Below the pieces are notes generated by a model. The model was not told the DNA's origin, did not search any database, and saw only the letters and a program-made list of their open reading frames with translations. From Chitinophagaceae bacterium (GTDB lineage: Bacteria > Bacteroidota > Bacteroidia > Chitinophagales > Chitinophagaceae): a stretch of 23,387 nt of DNA. Position 1 is the first letter of the stretch. Every line of letters begins with the position of its first letter. The position numbers were made by a program, and so were the translations under genes. The stretch is from contig CANHLV010000003.1 of NCBI GenBank assembly GCA_947461495.1, forward strand, positions 1 through 23,387. Direction: 5' to 3'. Below are positions 1-9,500 of the stretch, one piece after another.

Positions 1-1
1 G

Positions 2-94
2 TGTCCCGGACTTTGCGGCACAGGAAGCACAGCGGTTTTCATAAATAAAAATGGAAAATGGACTTCAATAGATGGAGGTCAATGGATACATTGA
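2..94 (+). CDS. C-terminal end of an unidentified protein (partial)
   Basis: A reading frame is open from the left edge (frame starting at base 2) and ends with TGA at 92-94, giving 30 residues that finish in GKWTSIDGGQWIH. The residue mix (Cys, Gly, Trp, Asn) looks like protein rather than a random frame, and the other plus frames close earlier. It is followed by a 144-bp gap before the next gene. The family cannot be recognised from so short a piece. It could still be a chance open frame. Confidence 0.4.
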   Translation, partial: CPGLCGTGSTAVFINKNGKWTSIDGGQWIH

Positions 95-238
95 ATGAAA
101 AGCGTCAAGTATTAAGTTTGGTCATTGATATGAATTAAAATTCTTGGCTTAAAAGTTAAAATCTTCTTAATACACATTTTTTTCTTTTATAGATTATGGA
201 ATTCATGAGCCGAAAATATCAGGGGCGAAAATTTTTAT

Positions 239-1399
239 ATGCAACAAAAAACAATCTGCTCAATCGCCATTTTCTGCTTTTTATTATTTTCTGCTTCATG
301 TGTACAAGCAGACCATCACAACAATTCCGAAACCAATCCTCCACCTACCAATCAAAAAATCCAAGCCGCTATTTTACTTGACGTGAGTAATAGCATGGAC
401 GGCCTTATTGATCAGGCAAAAGCCCAGCTTTGGAATATGGTGAGCACAATGGGGAAAGCTAAATGTAACGGTGCCACACCAAAAATTGAAATCGCACTTT
501 ATGAATATGGAAGGACTACTAACAGCGTAAGGGCTGGATTTGTAAAACAACTGATGCCTTTCACCACAGACCTTGATTCTCTTTCTGAAATGCTGTTTTC
601 TTTGAAAACGGATGGTGGGGATGAGTATTGCGGACAAGTTATTTATACATCATTAAATAATCTCGCTTGGGATAATAGTCCAGGAAATTATAAGGTGATT
701 TTCATTGCAGGAAACGAAGATTTCTTACAAGGAAGTCTGCATTACAAAAAAGCCTGTGCACTTGCCAAACAAAAAGGGGTCATTGTGAATACCATTTATT
801 GCGGCGATAGGATGCAGGGTATCAGCGAACATTGGAATGTAAACGACGAATGCGGTGGTGGCAGTTTTACCAATATCAACCAAAATGAAAAAATAGAAGA
901 AATTTCAACACCTTATGACGACCCAATCATTACATTAAATGAAAAACTTAACGGCACCTATATAGCCTATGGAAATGATGGGTTTTCCAAATCAGCTTCT
1001 CAAAAGCAAGTAGATGCAAAAAATCGAAGTGTTAATAAATCTGTTGAGGTAAAAAGGATAACGGTAAAAAGCAATAAAGCATTATACAAAAACGAAAGCT
1101 GGGATATGGTAGATAAATTCGATGACGATAAAGATATTGTTACCAAAATAAACAAAGCGACACTGACAGACAGCTTAAAAAACAAATCCAATGCAGAAAT
1201 TGAAAAAATTGTGATTCAAAAGAAAAAGGAAAGAGAAGACATTCAAAAGCAAATTACAACTTTGAATGCATCCAGAGATAAATTCATAGCAACTGAGAAA
1301 GCTAAAGTAATCAATCAAAAAAGTAAAACAACGCTCGAAACAGAAATTGAAAAGATAATAAGAAAACAGGCAAAGGAATTTAATATGGTTATTGAATAA
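239..1399 (+). CDS. Exported von Willebrand factor A (vWA) domain protein
   Basis: A 386-residue protein. The N-terminus has a hydrophobic segment (residues about 6-20) ending in SASC at Cys21, which could be a lipoprotein cleavage site, or a signal peptidase I site after VQA. The vWA domain starts near residue 41; the metal-ion-dependent adhesion motif is DVSNS (Asp48, Ser50, Ser52), and a GGDEYCGQ segment near residue 125 lies where the remaining metal ligands of the fold are expected. The vWA part runs to about residue 215. The last ~110 residues are Lys/Glu-rich and probably helical or coiled-coil. vWA domains generally bind protein partners through a divalent metal; no partner is indicated here. 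The gene appears to stand alone, with a terminator 50 bp downstream. The ATG at 239 is chosen because it starts the signal peptide directly. The domain is secure, the precise role unknown. Confidence 0.85.
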   Translation: MQQKTICSIAIFCFLLFSASCVQADHHNNSETNPPPTNQKIQAAILLDVSNSMDGLIDQAKAQLWNMVSTMGKAKCNGATPKIEIALYEYGRTTNSVRAGFVKQLMPFTTDLDSLSEMLFSLKTDGGDEYCGQVIYTSLNNLAWDNSPGNYKVIFIAGNEDFLQGSLHYKKACALAKQKGVIVNTIYCGDRMQGISEHWNVNDECGGGSFTNINQNEKIEEISTPYDDPIITLNEKLNGTYIAYGNDGFSKSASQKQVDAKNRSVNKSVEVKRITVKSNKALYKNESWDMVDKFDDDKDIVTKINKATLTDSLKNKSNAEIEKIVIQKKKEREDIQKQITTLNASRDKFIATEKAKVINQKSKTTLETEIEKIIRKQAKEFNMVIE

Positions 1400-1450
1400 A
1401 TTGTTTGCTTGTTTCATCCTATCATTGTCGAAGTTGAATGCTTAGATCTA

Positions 1451-1485
1451 AACAGCACTCGTTAATCGGGTGCTGTTTTATTTTT
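1451..1485 (+). terminator. Rho-independent terminator after the vWA gene
   Basis: Arms 1451-1461 and 1467-1477 pair over 11 bp (one G-T) around a 5-base loop (TTAAT), followed by TTTTATTTTT. It lies 51 bp after the stop of the vWA gene and points along the plus strand. Confidence 0.85.
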
Positions 1486-1801
1486 CGCTACAGAAAAAAA
1501 GAAAAAGAGGTTTATGCACAGGCTATAAAATACCTATACTTGAAACAAATTCATCCATTTAATGCTAATTTCAAAAAACAAAAAAGCAATTTTCCCTTTT
1601 GTGAATTGAAGGGACTTTAAATATTCTTGATTAGGATTGGGTATAGAAAAAAACGAACCGGATAGACGAATAAATAAGTTATAGAGTTGTTGTCAAATCG
1701 AAGAAGATTATTTTTTGATTGATGGCCTGAAACTAAAAAAGAAAATCGATAAAAGTAAACAACGAAATGTTAAAGAAGCATATTTTAACTTTTAGATTTA
1801 T
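1486..1801. other. AT-rich intergenic stretch, no feature seen
   Basis: Between the vWA terminator and the stop codon of the convergent DUF5686 gene. I see no recognisable gene, tRNA, clear hairpin or promoter. A 60-codon frame from 1438 spans the terminator and looks random. No terminator for the minus-strand gene is evident here. Confidence 0.5.
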
Positions 1802-4342
1802 TTAAAACACAATCGTTACTCCAAAATACAAACCACTTTTACTGATATTTGGGTTGCTTAGATAACTCAGTCTTTCAAAATATTCAACACTGAGAAAATG
1901 AAAAATATTTTCAACCCCAATGCTGGCTTCCATAAATGGAGTTCTTGAAGGAACATTAAATGAGGCGCCCGCATTGAATTTTTTATTTGTATTGCTCATG
2001 TCGCCCCAATAAGCATTGAAGGAAAATCGTTCTCTCCATCCCAATTTTTGTATGAAAGGAATATTTTCAAAAATCGTTCCACCTAGATGAAAACGACTCT
2101 GCAAACTTACATATCTGTCGGAAACAAATTCATAAGGATTCATTGTATTGAAAACGTATTTACTAGCTACAAAATATTGATTTCCGGCGGGTATGTTCAT
2201 TAATAAATATGGAACTGTACCCATCACCGTACCCGTTTCAATTTTATAATATAGCATAAACTTTGGCGGCAATCTCAGCCATTGTTGCAAACTCACACTT
2301 AGTTTATCGTAATTGAACATTTTGTTATTTAATGCAAAACCATGTGTGTATGTTGTTGTTATAATAGGATAGAACGTGAGTAGTTTTAAATTATCATAAT
2401 TAAAAATCAATGTTGTTTCGTCATGCGCATACCTAAACGACATCGTGGCTTCCGCAACAGGAAGTGTAGCATATGAAATGGTATCAGCTTGATGATTAGA
2501 TCCCGGTACCAATCGATTGTATTTAAAATCAAATGCGGGTGTTATTTCTTTAAAGTTCAAAGAACTATTTAGTGACCAGTTGTGATTCAAATATTGTTCA
2601 TGTTTAATTTCTGCATTTTTAATAAACAATCTTGAAAAAGGAACATCTTTTTGAAAGAAGCTGCTTACGATATTATCATTATCAAGCTCGTCGGCATTGT
2701 TGTTGAGCAAATCATAATCTGCGCTGTAATTGAATGTTGTTTTTGTCCATCTGGTTTGATTCCAAATATATTTGATACCGATATTTCCTTTTAACAATTT
2801 ATCCTTTGTACCATAAGCTGCGTAAGCATTGAAATTGAATTTTTTACTGATTCCGGGCATAGTCCAAAATCCTGTTCTGAAACGCCAACCTTCAATTGAA
2901 TTGGTGCTGACAACAGAAGCCGTTGGTCCAATTCTGATTTTGTTTTTGATATCCCAATAACCACTGCCAACTAGAGAAATCAATTTTATTTCATTTTGAA
3001 AACGTTGATTGGTTTTCAACGAATCCATCATCGCATAAATATTTTTTTCCTGATTGGTTAAAGAATCAGGTCGGTATTTATTCCAGTATTCATTATTGCT
3101 ATTGAGATGGATTAGGTTCTCTTTTTCCTTTTTTTCTTTGTTGGATAATTTAATGGGCGATTCAGCAAGATTGATATTGGCTGTTACTGTAGTATTCTTG
3201 ATGATGAAGTTGACCTTTTTTTTGTTGGCTTTTGTAGGAATTCCCAGCAATGCCATTCCACTTTCAAATTTTATTTCAGACAAATATTTATAAGGCATAT
3301 ACACTTTGTCTTCTTTAGTAGGACTGTACACTTTTTTATATTCTTCATTGTAATTGATATCGCTGACAAAATTGAGATTAGCATTTTTATTCAATCTCAT
3401 GTTTACATTGATCACTGCAAAATTTGAGATGTTAATCCAAAGGTTTCCTTTGAATGCTTTTTCATAATTTCTTAAGGGAATAAAACTGACTTGTACAATA
3501 CTGTCGCCATTTTCAATCAACGTATCTCCTACAGTAAACTTGTAATATTTTAGCGCATTTGTATTCAGCGGGCTCACATAAGTTTGATCAAATACCGGAA
3601 TCCATTCATCATAAATATTGAATACCACATAAAACTTATTCAAGTCTTTTAAAAGCTCATCGGTTTTAAGCCCGAGATTTTTTTCAGCTATGGTAATTTC
3701 ATCTTCTATTTTAGGATTTACAGAATGTGTTACGTTAGAAATGGTTTCTGCAAAATATACCGGCAACTCTTTATCTTCTTTGGCAGTGCTGTCGAAATGT
3801 CTATATGTATTAAGTAATAAACTTTTTAGTCCATTCCCATCAGCTTTCTCAAAATCTATATTATCAAAGTCAAGTTCGTTTCTAGTATAACGTTGATAGG
3901 TGTATGCATTGAATCTAGAAGGGTTATTGTTTTCTTTATTGACTATAACTTTTTTTATCAGATAATTATTTTCTTTGCCACGCGCACCAACAATTACATT
4001 TTCCATTCTTTGAGTCTGACGCTCCATTTGAATAAACAGAATGCCTTCTGTTTCTTTATTCGGATTTATTGTCAGACTATTATATCCAACACAAGAAAAC
4101 TCGAGAGAGTCCACTTTTTTTTCTATACTTAACGAAAAAGTACCATCGACCTCAGATACAACATAAGTATTGGTATTTTTTGATTTAATGGTTACGTTTT
4201 CTATTGGTTTAAATTCACTGTTAATGACTGTTCCTTTATAAAAATATTTATTCTGTGCAAAAGAATATTTAAAAGAGATGCTCCCAACAAATAGTAGAAA
4301 GGCAAATGAAAATCGGATTTGTTTTGGATAAAATGCTTTCAA
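1802..4342 (-). CDS. DUF5686 / carboxypeptidase-like regulatory domain outer-membrane protein
   Basis: An 846-residue protein. It has a signal peptide (residues 1-29, cleavage after SFAQ), then an Ig-like CarboxypepD_reg-type domain (about 33-118, with the typical DGTFSLS and VGYNSL strands), then a long DUF5686-type region that ends in a hydrophobic, aromatic C-terminus (YFGVTIVF) typical of outer-membrane beta-barrels. This arrangement is common in Bacteroidota and resembles TonB-dependent receptors without a recognisable plug; its substrate is unknown. The start is TTG at 4340-4342; there is no usable in-frame ATG before the signal peptide, and an in-frame ATT at 4349-4351 is the only other nearby option. 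The gene is divergent from the DUF6600-like gene across 234 bp, in which no clear Bacteroidota promoter is visible on either strand. Confidence 0.85.
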   Translation of the reverse strand: MKAFYPKQIRFSFAFLLFVGSISFKYSFAQNKYFYKGTVINSEFKPIENVTIKSKNTNTYVVSEVDGTFSLSIEKKVDSLEFSCVGYNSLTINPNKETEGILFIQMERQTQRMENVIVGARGKENNYLIKKVIVNKENNNPSRFNAYTYQRYTRNELDFDNIDFEKADGNGLKSLLLNTYRHFDSTAKEDKELPVYFAETISNVTHSVNPKIEDEITIAEKNLGLKTDELLKDLNKFYVVFNIYDEWIPVFDQTYVSPLNTNALKYYKFTVGDTLIENGDSIVQVSFIPLRNYEKAFKGNLWINISNFAVINVNMRLNKNANLNFVSDINYNEEYKKVYSPTKEDKVYMPYKYLSEIKFESGMALLGIPTKANKKKVNFIIKNTTVTANINLAESPIKLSNKEKKEKENLIHLNSNNEYWNKYRPDSLTNQEKNIYAMMDSLKTNQRFQNEIKLISLVGSGYWDIKNKIRIGPTASVVSTNSIEGWRFRTGFWTMPGISKKFNFNAYAAYGTKDKLLKGNIGIKYIWNQTRWTKTTFNYSADYDLLNNNADELDNDNIVSSFFQKDVPFSRLFIKNAEIKHEQYLNHNWSLNSSLNFKEITPAFDFKYNRLVPGSNHQADTISYATLPVAEATMSFRYAHDETTLIFNYDNLKLLTFYPIITTTYTHGFALNNKMFNYDKLSVSLQQWLRLPPKFMLYYKIETGTVMGTVPYLLMNIPAGNQYFVASKYVFNTMNPYEFVSDRYVSLQSRFHLGGTIFENIPFIQKLGWRERFSFNAYWGDMSNTNKKFNAGASFNVPSRTPFMEASIGVENIFHFLSVEYFERLSYLSNPNISKSGLYFGVTIVF

Positions 4343-4576
4343 TTCCTCAATGTCATTTTTTAAGTAAAAATATAGTCTGATTTTGTATCTAATTGTAAAA
4401 ATACTTACGAAGCGTTATATTTTATGAATTAAGCAGAAATATTATACAGATCATTTTTTGATGATAACGCTAATTTCGCCAATACTAATCATCTTATCTT
4501 CTTTTTAAGGTCAGCGAGGTGTTGATATTGTTTTTTTAGTTTCAATAAAATATTAATAGCACAAAAAATAATTCAA

Positions 4577-5824
4577 TTGAAACAGAAAATAAAACTACTG
4601 ATCAGCAAACTTCAATTGTTATTGAAGAACAAAAAGAGGCATCATCATTTCAAAATATTTTTGTTATTAATATATGCCACAACTATCAACATAATATTTA
4701 TAACTGAAGTTAAATCCCAGCATCAAGTGAGTATTGATGTATTTTATAGGGAACTAAGTCCTTATGGAACATGGATTCAAAACAATGAATATGGCTTTGT
4801 ATGGGTTCCTCATCATCATGATAATTTTTATCCTTATAGTTCCGGTGGTTATTGGTTGTTTACGGAATATGGATGGACTTGGGTTTCCAGTTACAGTTGG
4901 GGTTGGGCCCCCTTTCATTATGGCAGGTGGTTTTATGATTCATTTTATGGTTGGGTATGGGTTCCCGGTTACAATTGGGGTGCAGCTTGGGTAACATGGA
5001 GATATTGTCCGGGTTATTATGGTTGGGCACCACTAGGTCCGGATATAGGCTATGATTTTGCTTTCAGCAATGGCTATTATTTACCACATGAACAATGGCA
5101 TTTCATTCACCAGCACGATTTAGGCAGAAGAGATGTAGACAAAAGAATATTAGGAATGGGTGGTTATATAAAATATCTAAACGATTCAAAAGTTATAGAC
5201 AATGTAAAACATGATGAGCACCAGCAAATTTCTTATCATGCTGGACCTGCAAGAAATGAGGTAGAAAGAATTACCGGAAAAAAAATAAATGCTCTAGCTA
5301 TTGAGAATGCAACGACGCCTGTTCAATTGGTAAGAAAATCATCACTCAAAATTTATCGACCTGAATTACAATCAGAAAAATTGCAGCCGGCAGCGATTGC
5401 ACCGAAAAAATTTGAAAACTGGAAAGGCGCAGCCAATCCAAAGAAAGCAGACGAAATAGAAGAACATCATCCTGTAAAACAATTACCTGAAAAAGAAATT
5501 CGTCAGCCTGTTAAACCTGTTCCTGAGAGAATAACGCCAAAGCAAGAACAACAAGTTCCAGAAAAAGAAAAACCAGTTATACAACCTCGTCAACAGGAAG
5601 TTCCACGTCAGGAAATACAACATCCGGAAGCTAAGCCAATTCCTCAAAAAGAAACAAGACCGATAATTGAAGCGCCAACGAAATCCAAACCCATCGAACA
5701 AAGACCATCACGTCAACGTATAAATGAAATACCAAAAAATAATAACCAAACACCTGTTAAGAAAATGACACCACAAGAAAGGCCTGTTTTGAAACAATCC
5801 ATACCTATTAAAAGAAGGCCGTAA
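4577..5824 (+). CDS. Exported Tyr/Trp-rich DUF6600-like protein with Pro/Gln/Lys-rich tail
   Basis: A 415-residue protein. A basic N-terminus (KNKKRHHH) precedes a hydrophobic export segment (residues about 26-42), with probable cleavage near Ser47-Gln48. Residues about 54-153 are packed with short aromatic repeats of the type YGxxWVP, WGWAPFHYGRW, WVPGYNWG and GWAPLGP, as in DUF6600 proteins. From about residue 265 to the end the chain is low-complexity and rich in Pro, Glu, Gln and Lys (repeated PEKE and PVK-like words) and is probably disordered. No catalytic motif is visible; an envelope or structural role is inferred. No ATG exists near the start. TTG 4577 gives a 25-residue basic lead before the hydrophobic core, and TTG at 4616 or 4622 would give a more normal signal peptide. 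It converges with the next gene with only 5 bp between stops. Confidence 0.7.
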   Translation: MKQKIKLLISKLQLLLKNKKRHHHFKIFLLLIYATTINIIFITEVKSQHQVSIDVFYRELSPYGTWIQNNEYGFVWVPHHHDNFYPYSSGGYWLFTEYGWTWVSSYSWGWAPFHYGRWFYDSFYGWVWVPGYNWGAAWVTWRYCPGYYGWAPLGPDIGYDFAFSNGYYLPHEQWHFIHQHDLGRRDVDKRILGMGGYIKYLNDSKVIDNVKHDEHQQISYHAGPARNEVERITGKKINALAIENATTPVQLVRKSSLKIYRPELQSEKLQPAAIAPKKFENWKGAANPKKADEIEEHHPVKQLPEKEIRQPVKPVPERITPKQEQQVPEKEKPVIQPRQQEVPRQEIQHPEAKPIPQKETRPIIEAPTKSKPIEQRPSRQRINEIPKNNNQTPVKKMTPQERPVLKQSIPIKRRP

Positions 5825-5829
5825 TAAAT

Positions 5830-6312
5830 CTAGTTGACTAGTTTCTTAAATAAACTGAGTTGAGTTTTTGCAGCAATTTTCTCTGCAATACGTTCACCTT
5901 CTTTACTGAAAGACCAAACAAAAAGTGAGGAAATAGGATTATCTTTTTTGATATTTTCAATAGCCTCAGTACAAAGATTTTTTGTGATTCCTTTCAGCCT
6001 GTATTCTTCAAGCGTCATAGCTGAACATAGATAAACAGCGTCATACACAATACCAAGAGGCGTATTTTCAAATAGTTCTTTCTCAGTGATTTGATTTTCT
6101 AAAAACTGTTGCATCAATAATTTTGTTGTAGGAATTAAGATAATCCAAATTATCGGGCCATTGCCATCATCTTTTTCAATTACTGCACTTGGATGAATTT
6201 GAAGTAGTCTATGAATGACATCTTCATTGACATCCAGTTGGTTGGGATCATTTTTGGCATCAAATGATTTTTCTGCTAGTGCTATCATTCTTTCAAAATT
6301 AGATGTAGACAT
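5830..6312 (-). CDS. Conserved-looking hypothetical protein, possibly GNAT-like
   Basis: A 160-residue soluble protein with an ATG start at 6310-6312 and no signal peptide or membrane segment. I do not recognise the family. Its middle reads as a beta strand rich in Ile/Trp (PIIWIILIPT), a further strand (VYLCSAMTLEEYR), then RLKGITKNLCTEAI followed by a helix. This strand, RxxGxxxxL and helix order resembles motif A of GNAT acetyltransferases, where the Q/RxxGxG/A loop binds the pyrophosphate of acetyl-CoA. The loop here (RLKGIT) lacks the second Gly, so the assignment is tentative. It is convergent with the DUF6600-like gene (5-bp gap) and has a 199-bp gap upstream shared with the divergent protease gene. 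Real gene likely; function unknown. Confidence 0.65.
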   Translation of the reverse strand: MSTSNFERMIALAEKSFDAKNDPNQLDVNEDVIHRLLQIHPSAVIEKDDGNGPIIWIILIPTTKLLMQQFLENQITEKELFENTPLGIVYDAVYLCSAMTLEEYRLKGITKNLCTEAIENIKKDNPISSLFVWSFSKEGERIAEKIAAKTQLSLFKKLVN

Positions 6313-6511
6313 CTGAATAAATTAATGGTATTAGAAATAAAAACTGTTTATATCAATATATAACGAATTCAACAAAAGAGAATAATACATCACACTAAAA
6401 AGATATTTATACATTACCGTAAGTTAGGTGAATTCATGCATAATTTTTTTTTATGAGATGTAAATAAAATTGGATACTTTCGGTCCCTCTATTCGAAAAA
6501 AACACTTAATC

Positions 6512-9500
6512 ATGAAAAAACTTTTACTGAGTTTGCTGGCGATTTCAATGCTACAAATTTTATCAGCACAGCAAAGCAAATACTGGAATGCTCATTTCGG
6601 TACACAAAGTATTGTTACCGATAAAGCGGTATCAAGACTTTCATTTCCTAAAAACTTTAAATTGTTTGATTTGAACCTTCAATCACTGAAACAGGATTTG
6701 TTTACTGTGGTTGATAACGCTTCAAGTCATACTGTTGTGATTTCACTTCCTAACGTGGAAGGACAACTAGAGCAATTTGAAATGGTAGAAGCATCAAACT
6801 TCGAACCTGCTTTACAAGCACGTTTTCCTGAAATCAGAGCTTTCTCAGGAAAAGGAATTACAGACAAATATGCAACATTGAAATTGAGTATATCTCCACA
6901 GGGAATTCAAACCATGTTGTTCAGAACAGATAAGCCAAATGAATTCATAGAAGCGTATTCACAAGACCATACTGTATACGCGGTTTTTGTGTCTCAAAGA
7001 CAACCTGGTCAACTGCCATGGGCTTGTGCTACAGAAGACAGAATTATGTCTGAAGGCATCAATACTTTGGTAATGAATTCAGGTGCAACAGCAAGATCAG
7101 GCGGCGATTTAAAAACCATGCGTTTGGCACAATCTTGTAACGCAGAATATTCTAATTATTTTGGTGCTACCAGTTCAGCACAGGTTTCATTGGTATTGGC
7201 GGCTTTCAATAACACGCTAACACGTTGTAATGGTGTTTATGAAAAAGACTTGGCATTGCATTTGAATTTGATTGCGAATACAACTTCAGTTATTTATTAT
7301 AACGCAGCTACCGATCCTTATTCAACTACTTTATCAAGTTGGAACGCCTCTTTACAATCAACACTTACTTCTGTTATAGGAGAAGCCAATTATGACATTG
7401 GCCATATGTTTGGATCAACAGGTGGTGGTGGTAATGCAGGTTGTATAGGTTGTGTTTGTACTAACGGATCAAAAGGAAGTGGTATCACTTCACCTGCAGA
7501 TGGTATTCCTCAGGGAGACAATTTCGATATTGATTATGTGGTTCATGAAGTTGGACACCAGTTGGGTGGTAACCATACATTCTCTCATTCATTAGAAGGA
7601 ACTGGAGTCAACAAGGAAGTTGGATCTGGCATCACCATCATGGGATATGCAGGTATTACTAGCCAGGACGTTGCTAATCACTCGATTGCTTTTTATCATC
7701 AAGCGACTATTGCTCAGATTCAAACCAATCTTGCTGGAAAAACTTGTACTATTAATACTAGTCTTGCCGGAACCAACGCAACCCCTGTTGTAGCTGCTGT
7801 ATCAAACTATACAATTCCTATCAGCACACCATTTGCTTTGACTGGATCTGCTACAGATGCAGATGGTGATGCTTTGACGTATAGCTGGGAACAAAATGAT
7901 AATTCTACTGTATCAGGTACAAGTAGTGTTGCCAGTATAACCAAAGCTTCTGGTCCAAACTGGGTATCATTTTCACCAACATCCTCATCAACAAGATATT
8001 TCCCTAAACTGGCTACTATCTTGGCTGGCTTAAACGTTTCTGGTCCATTAACAGGAGGAGATGCAGCTACCAATACAGAAGCATTAAGCTCTGTTGCCAG
8101 AACCTTAGCCTTCAGACTAACAGTTAGAGATAACAGTCCATATAGTTCAACAGCACCTATTAAAGTAGGACAAACACAATTTACAGACATGACCGTTACG
8201 GTAAGTGCTGCTTCAGGTCCTTTCGTTGTAACTTCTCCAAATACAGCAGTTAGTTGGGCAGGTGGTTCAACTCAAAACATTACATGGAATGTAGCAAGTA
8301 CAACTGCTACTCCTGTAAGTTGCGCTAATGTAAAAATTTCATTGAGTACTGATGGCGGATTGACATTCCCGACTGTACTTGTAGCAAGTACACCTAATGA
8401 CGGAACAGAAGCTTTGGTGATTCCAACAACACCATCTACAACTGCTAGAATTAAAGTAGAAGCAGTTGGAAATATTTTCTTTGATATCAGCAACACCAAC
8501 TTCACTATCAGTGGTGCAGCTGCTTGCGGAGATCCTACTGGATTAACTTCATCAGCTATAGGTGATAACGTTGCAACAGTAAGTTGGACTGCAGTTGCAA
8601 ATGCAATTAGTTATGCAGTAGATTACAAATTAAATACAGCAACTACTTGGACAAGTTTCTCAACTGCTCAGGCAACTACAACAGCTAGCCTAAGTGGTTT
8701 GACGCAAGGTTCATTATATAACTGGAGAGTTAGAGCGACATGTTCTACAGGAAGCGGTAATTATGTAAGTGCAAACTTTACAACAACTGTTCCTTTTGTA
8801 TGTAATGCTCCTTCAGGATTGACTTCATCAGTAACATCATCAGGTGCAACAGTAACTTGGTCAGCAGTTTCAGGCGCAGCCTCTTATGCAGTGGATTATA
8901 AATTAAATTCTTCTGCAACATGGATTAGCGCAGCAGCAGCTTCTGCAACAACTTCAGTAACGATCAGCGGTTTATCTGCAAGTAGCTTATACGATTGGAG
9001 AGTAAGTACAAATTGCGGAACAAACGGAGCTAGTGGATTCAGTGCAGCTCAGTTTACAACAAGTGCTCCATTTGTATGTAATGCTCCTGCAGGATTAACT
9101 TCTTCTACTGTAACTTCATCAGTTGCCACTGTAAGCTGGACAGCAGTTTCAGGCGCAGCAAGTTATGTTGTTGATTACAAATTAAGTACAGCAACAACAT
9201 GGACAAGTGCAGCTACTGCATCAACGGCAACTTCAGTAACGATCAGCGGTTTGACTGCAAATAGTTTATACGATTGGAGAGTAAGTACTAACTGTGGTAC
9301 AAACGGTGCCAGTGGATTTAGTGCAGCTCAGTTTACCACAACTGCAGTATCTGTTTGTGGAACAGCATTTGAACCCAATGAAACAACAGCAACAGCAGCA
9401 GCTATAACTTCAGGTGTTGTTAATTCAGCAGCAATTACAACTGCTACAGATGTAGATTATTTCAAAATAACGACATCGGCTACCAGCAATATTGTTTACA

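Noticed and set aside
196..381. 61-codon frame overlapping the start of the vWA gene
   Set aside because: It overlaps the signal peptide and domain start of a clear gene in another frame, and its composition looks random.
1438..1620. 60-codon frame after the vWA gene
   Set aside because: It runs through a strong terminator hairpin and its T run, and has no recognisable protein pattern.
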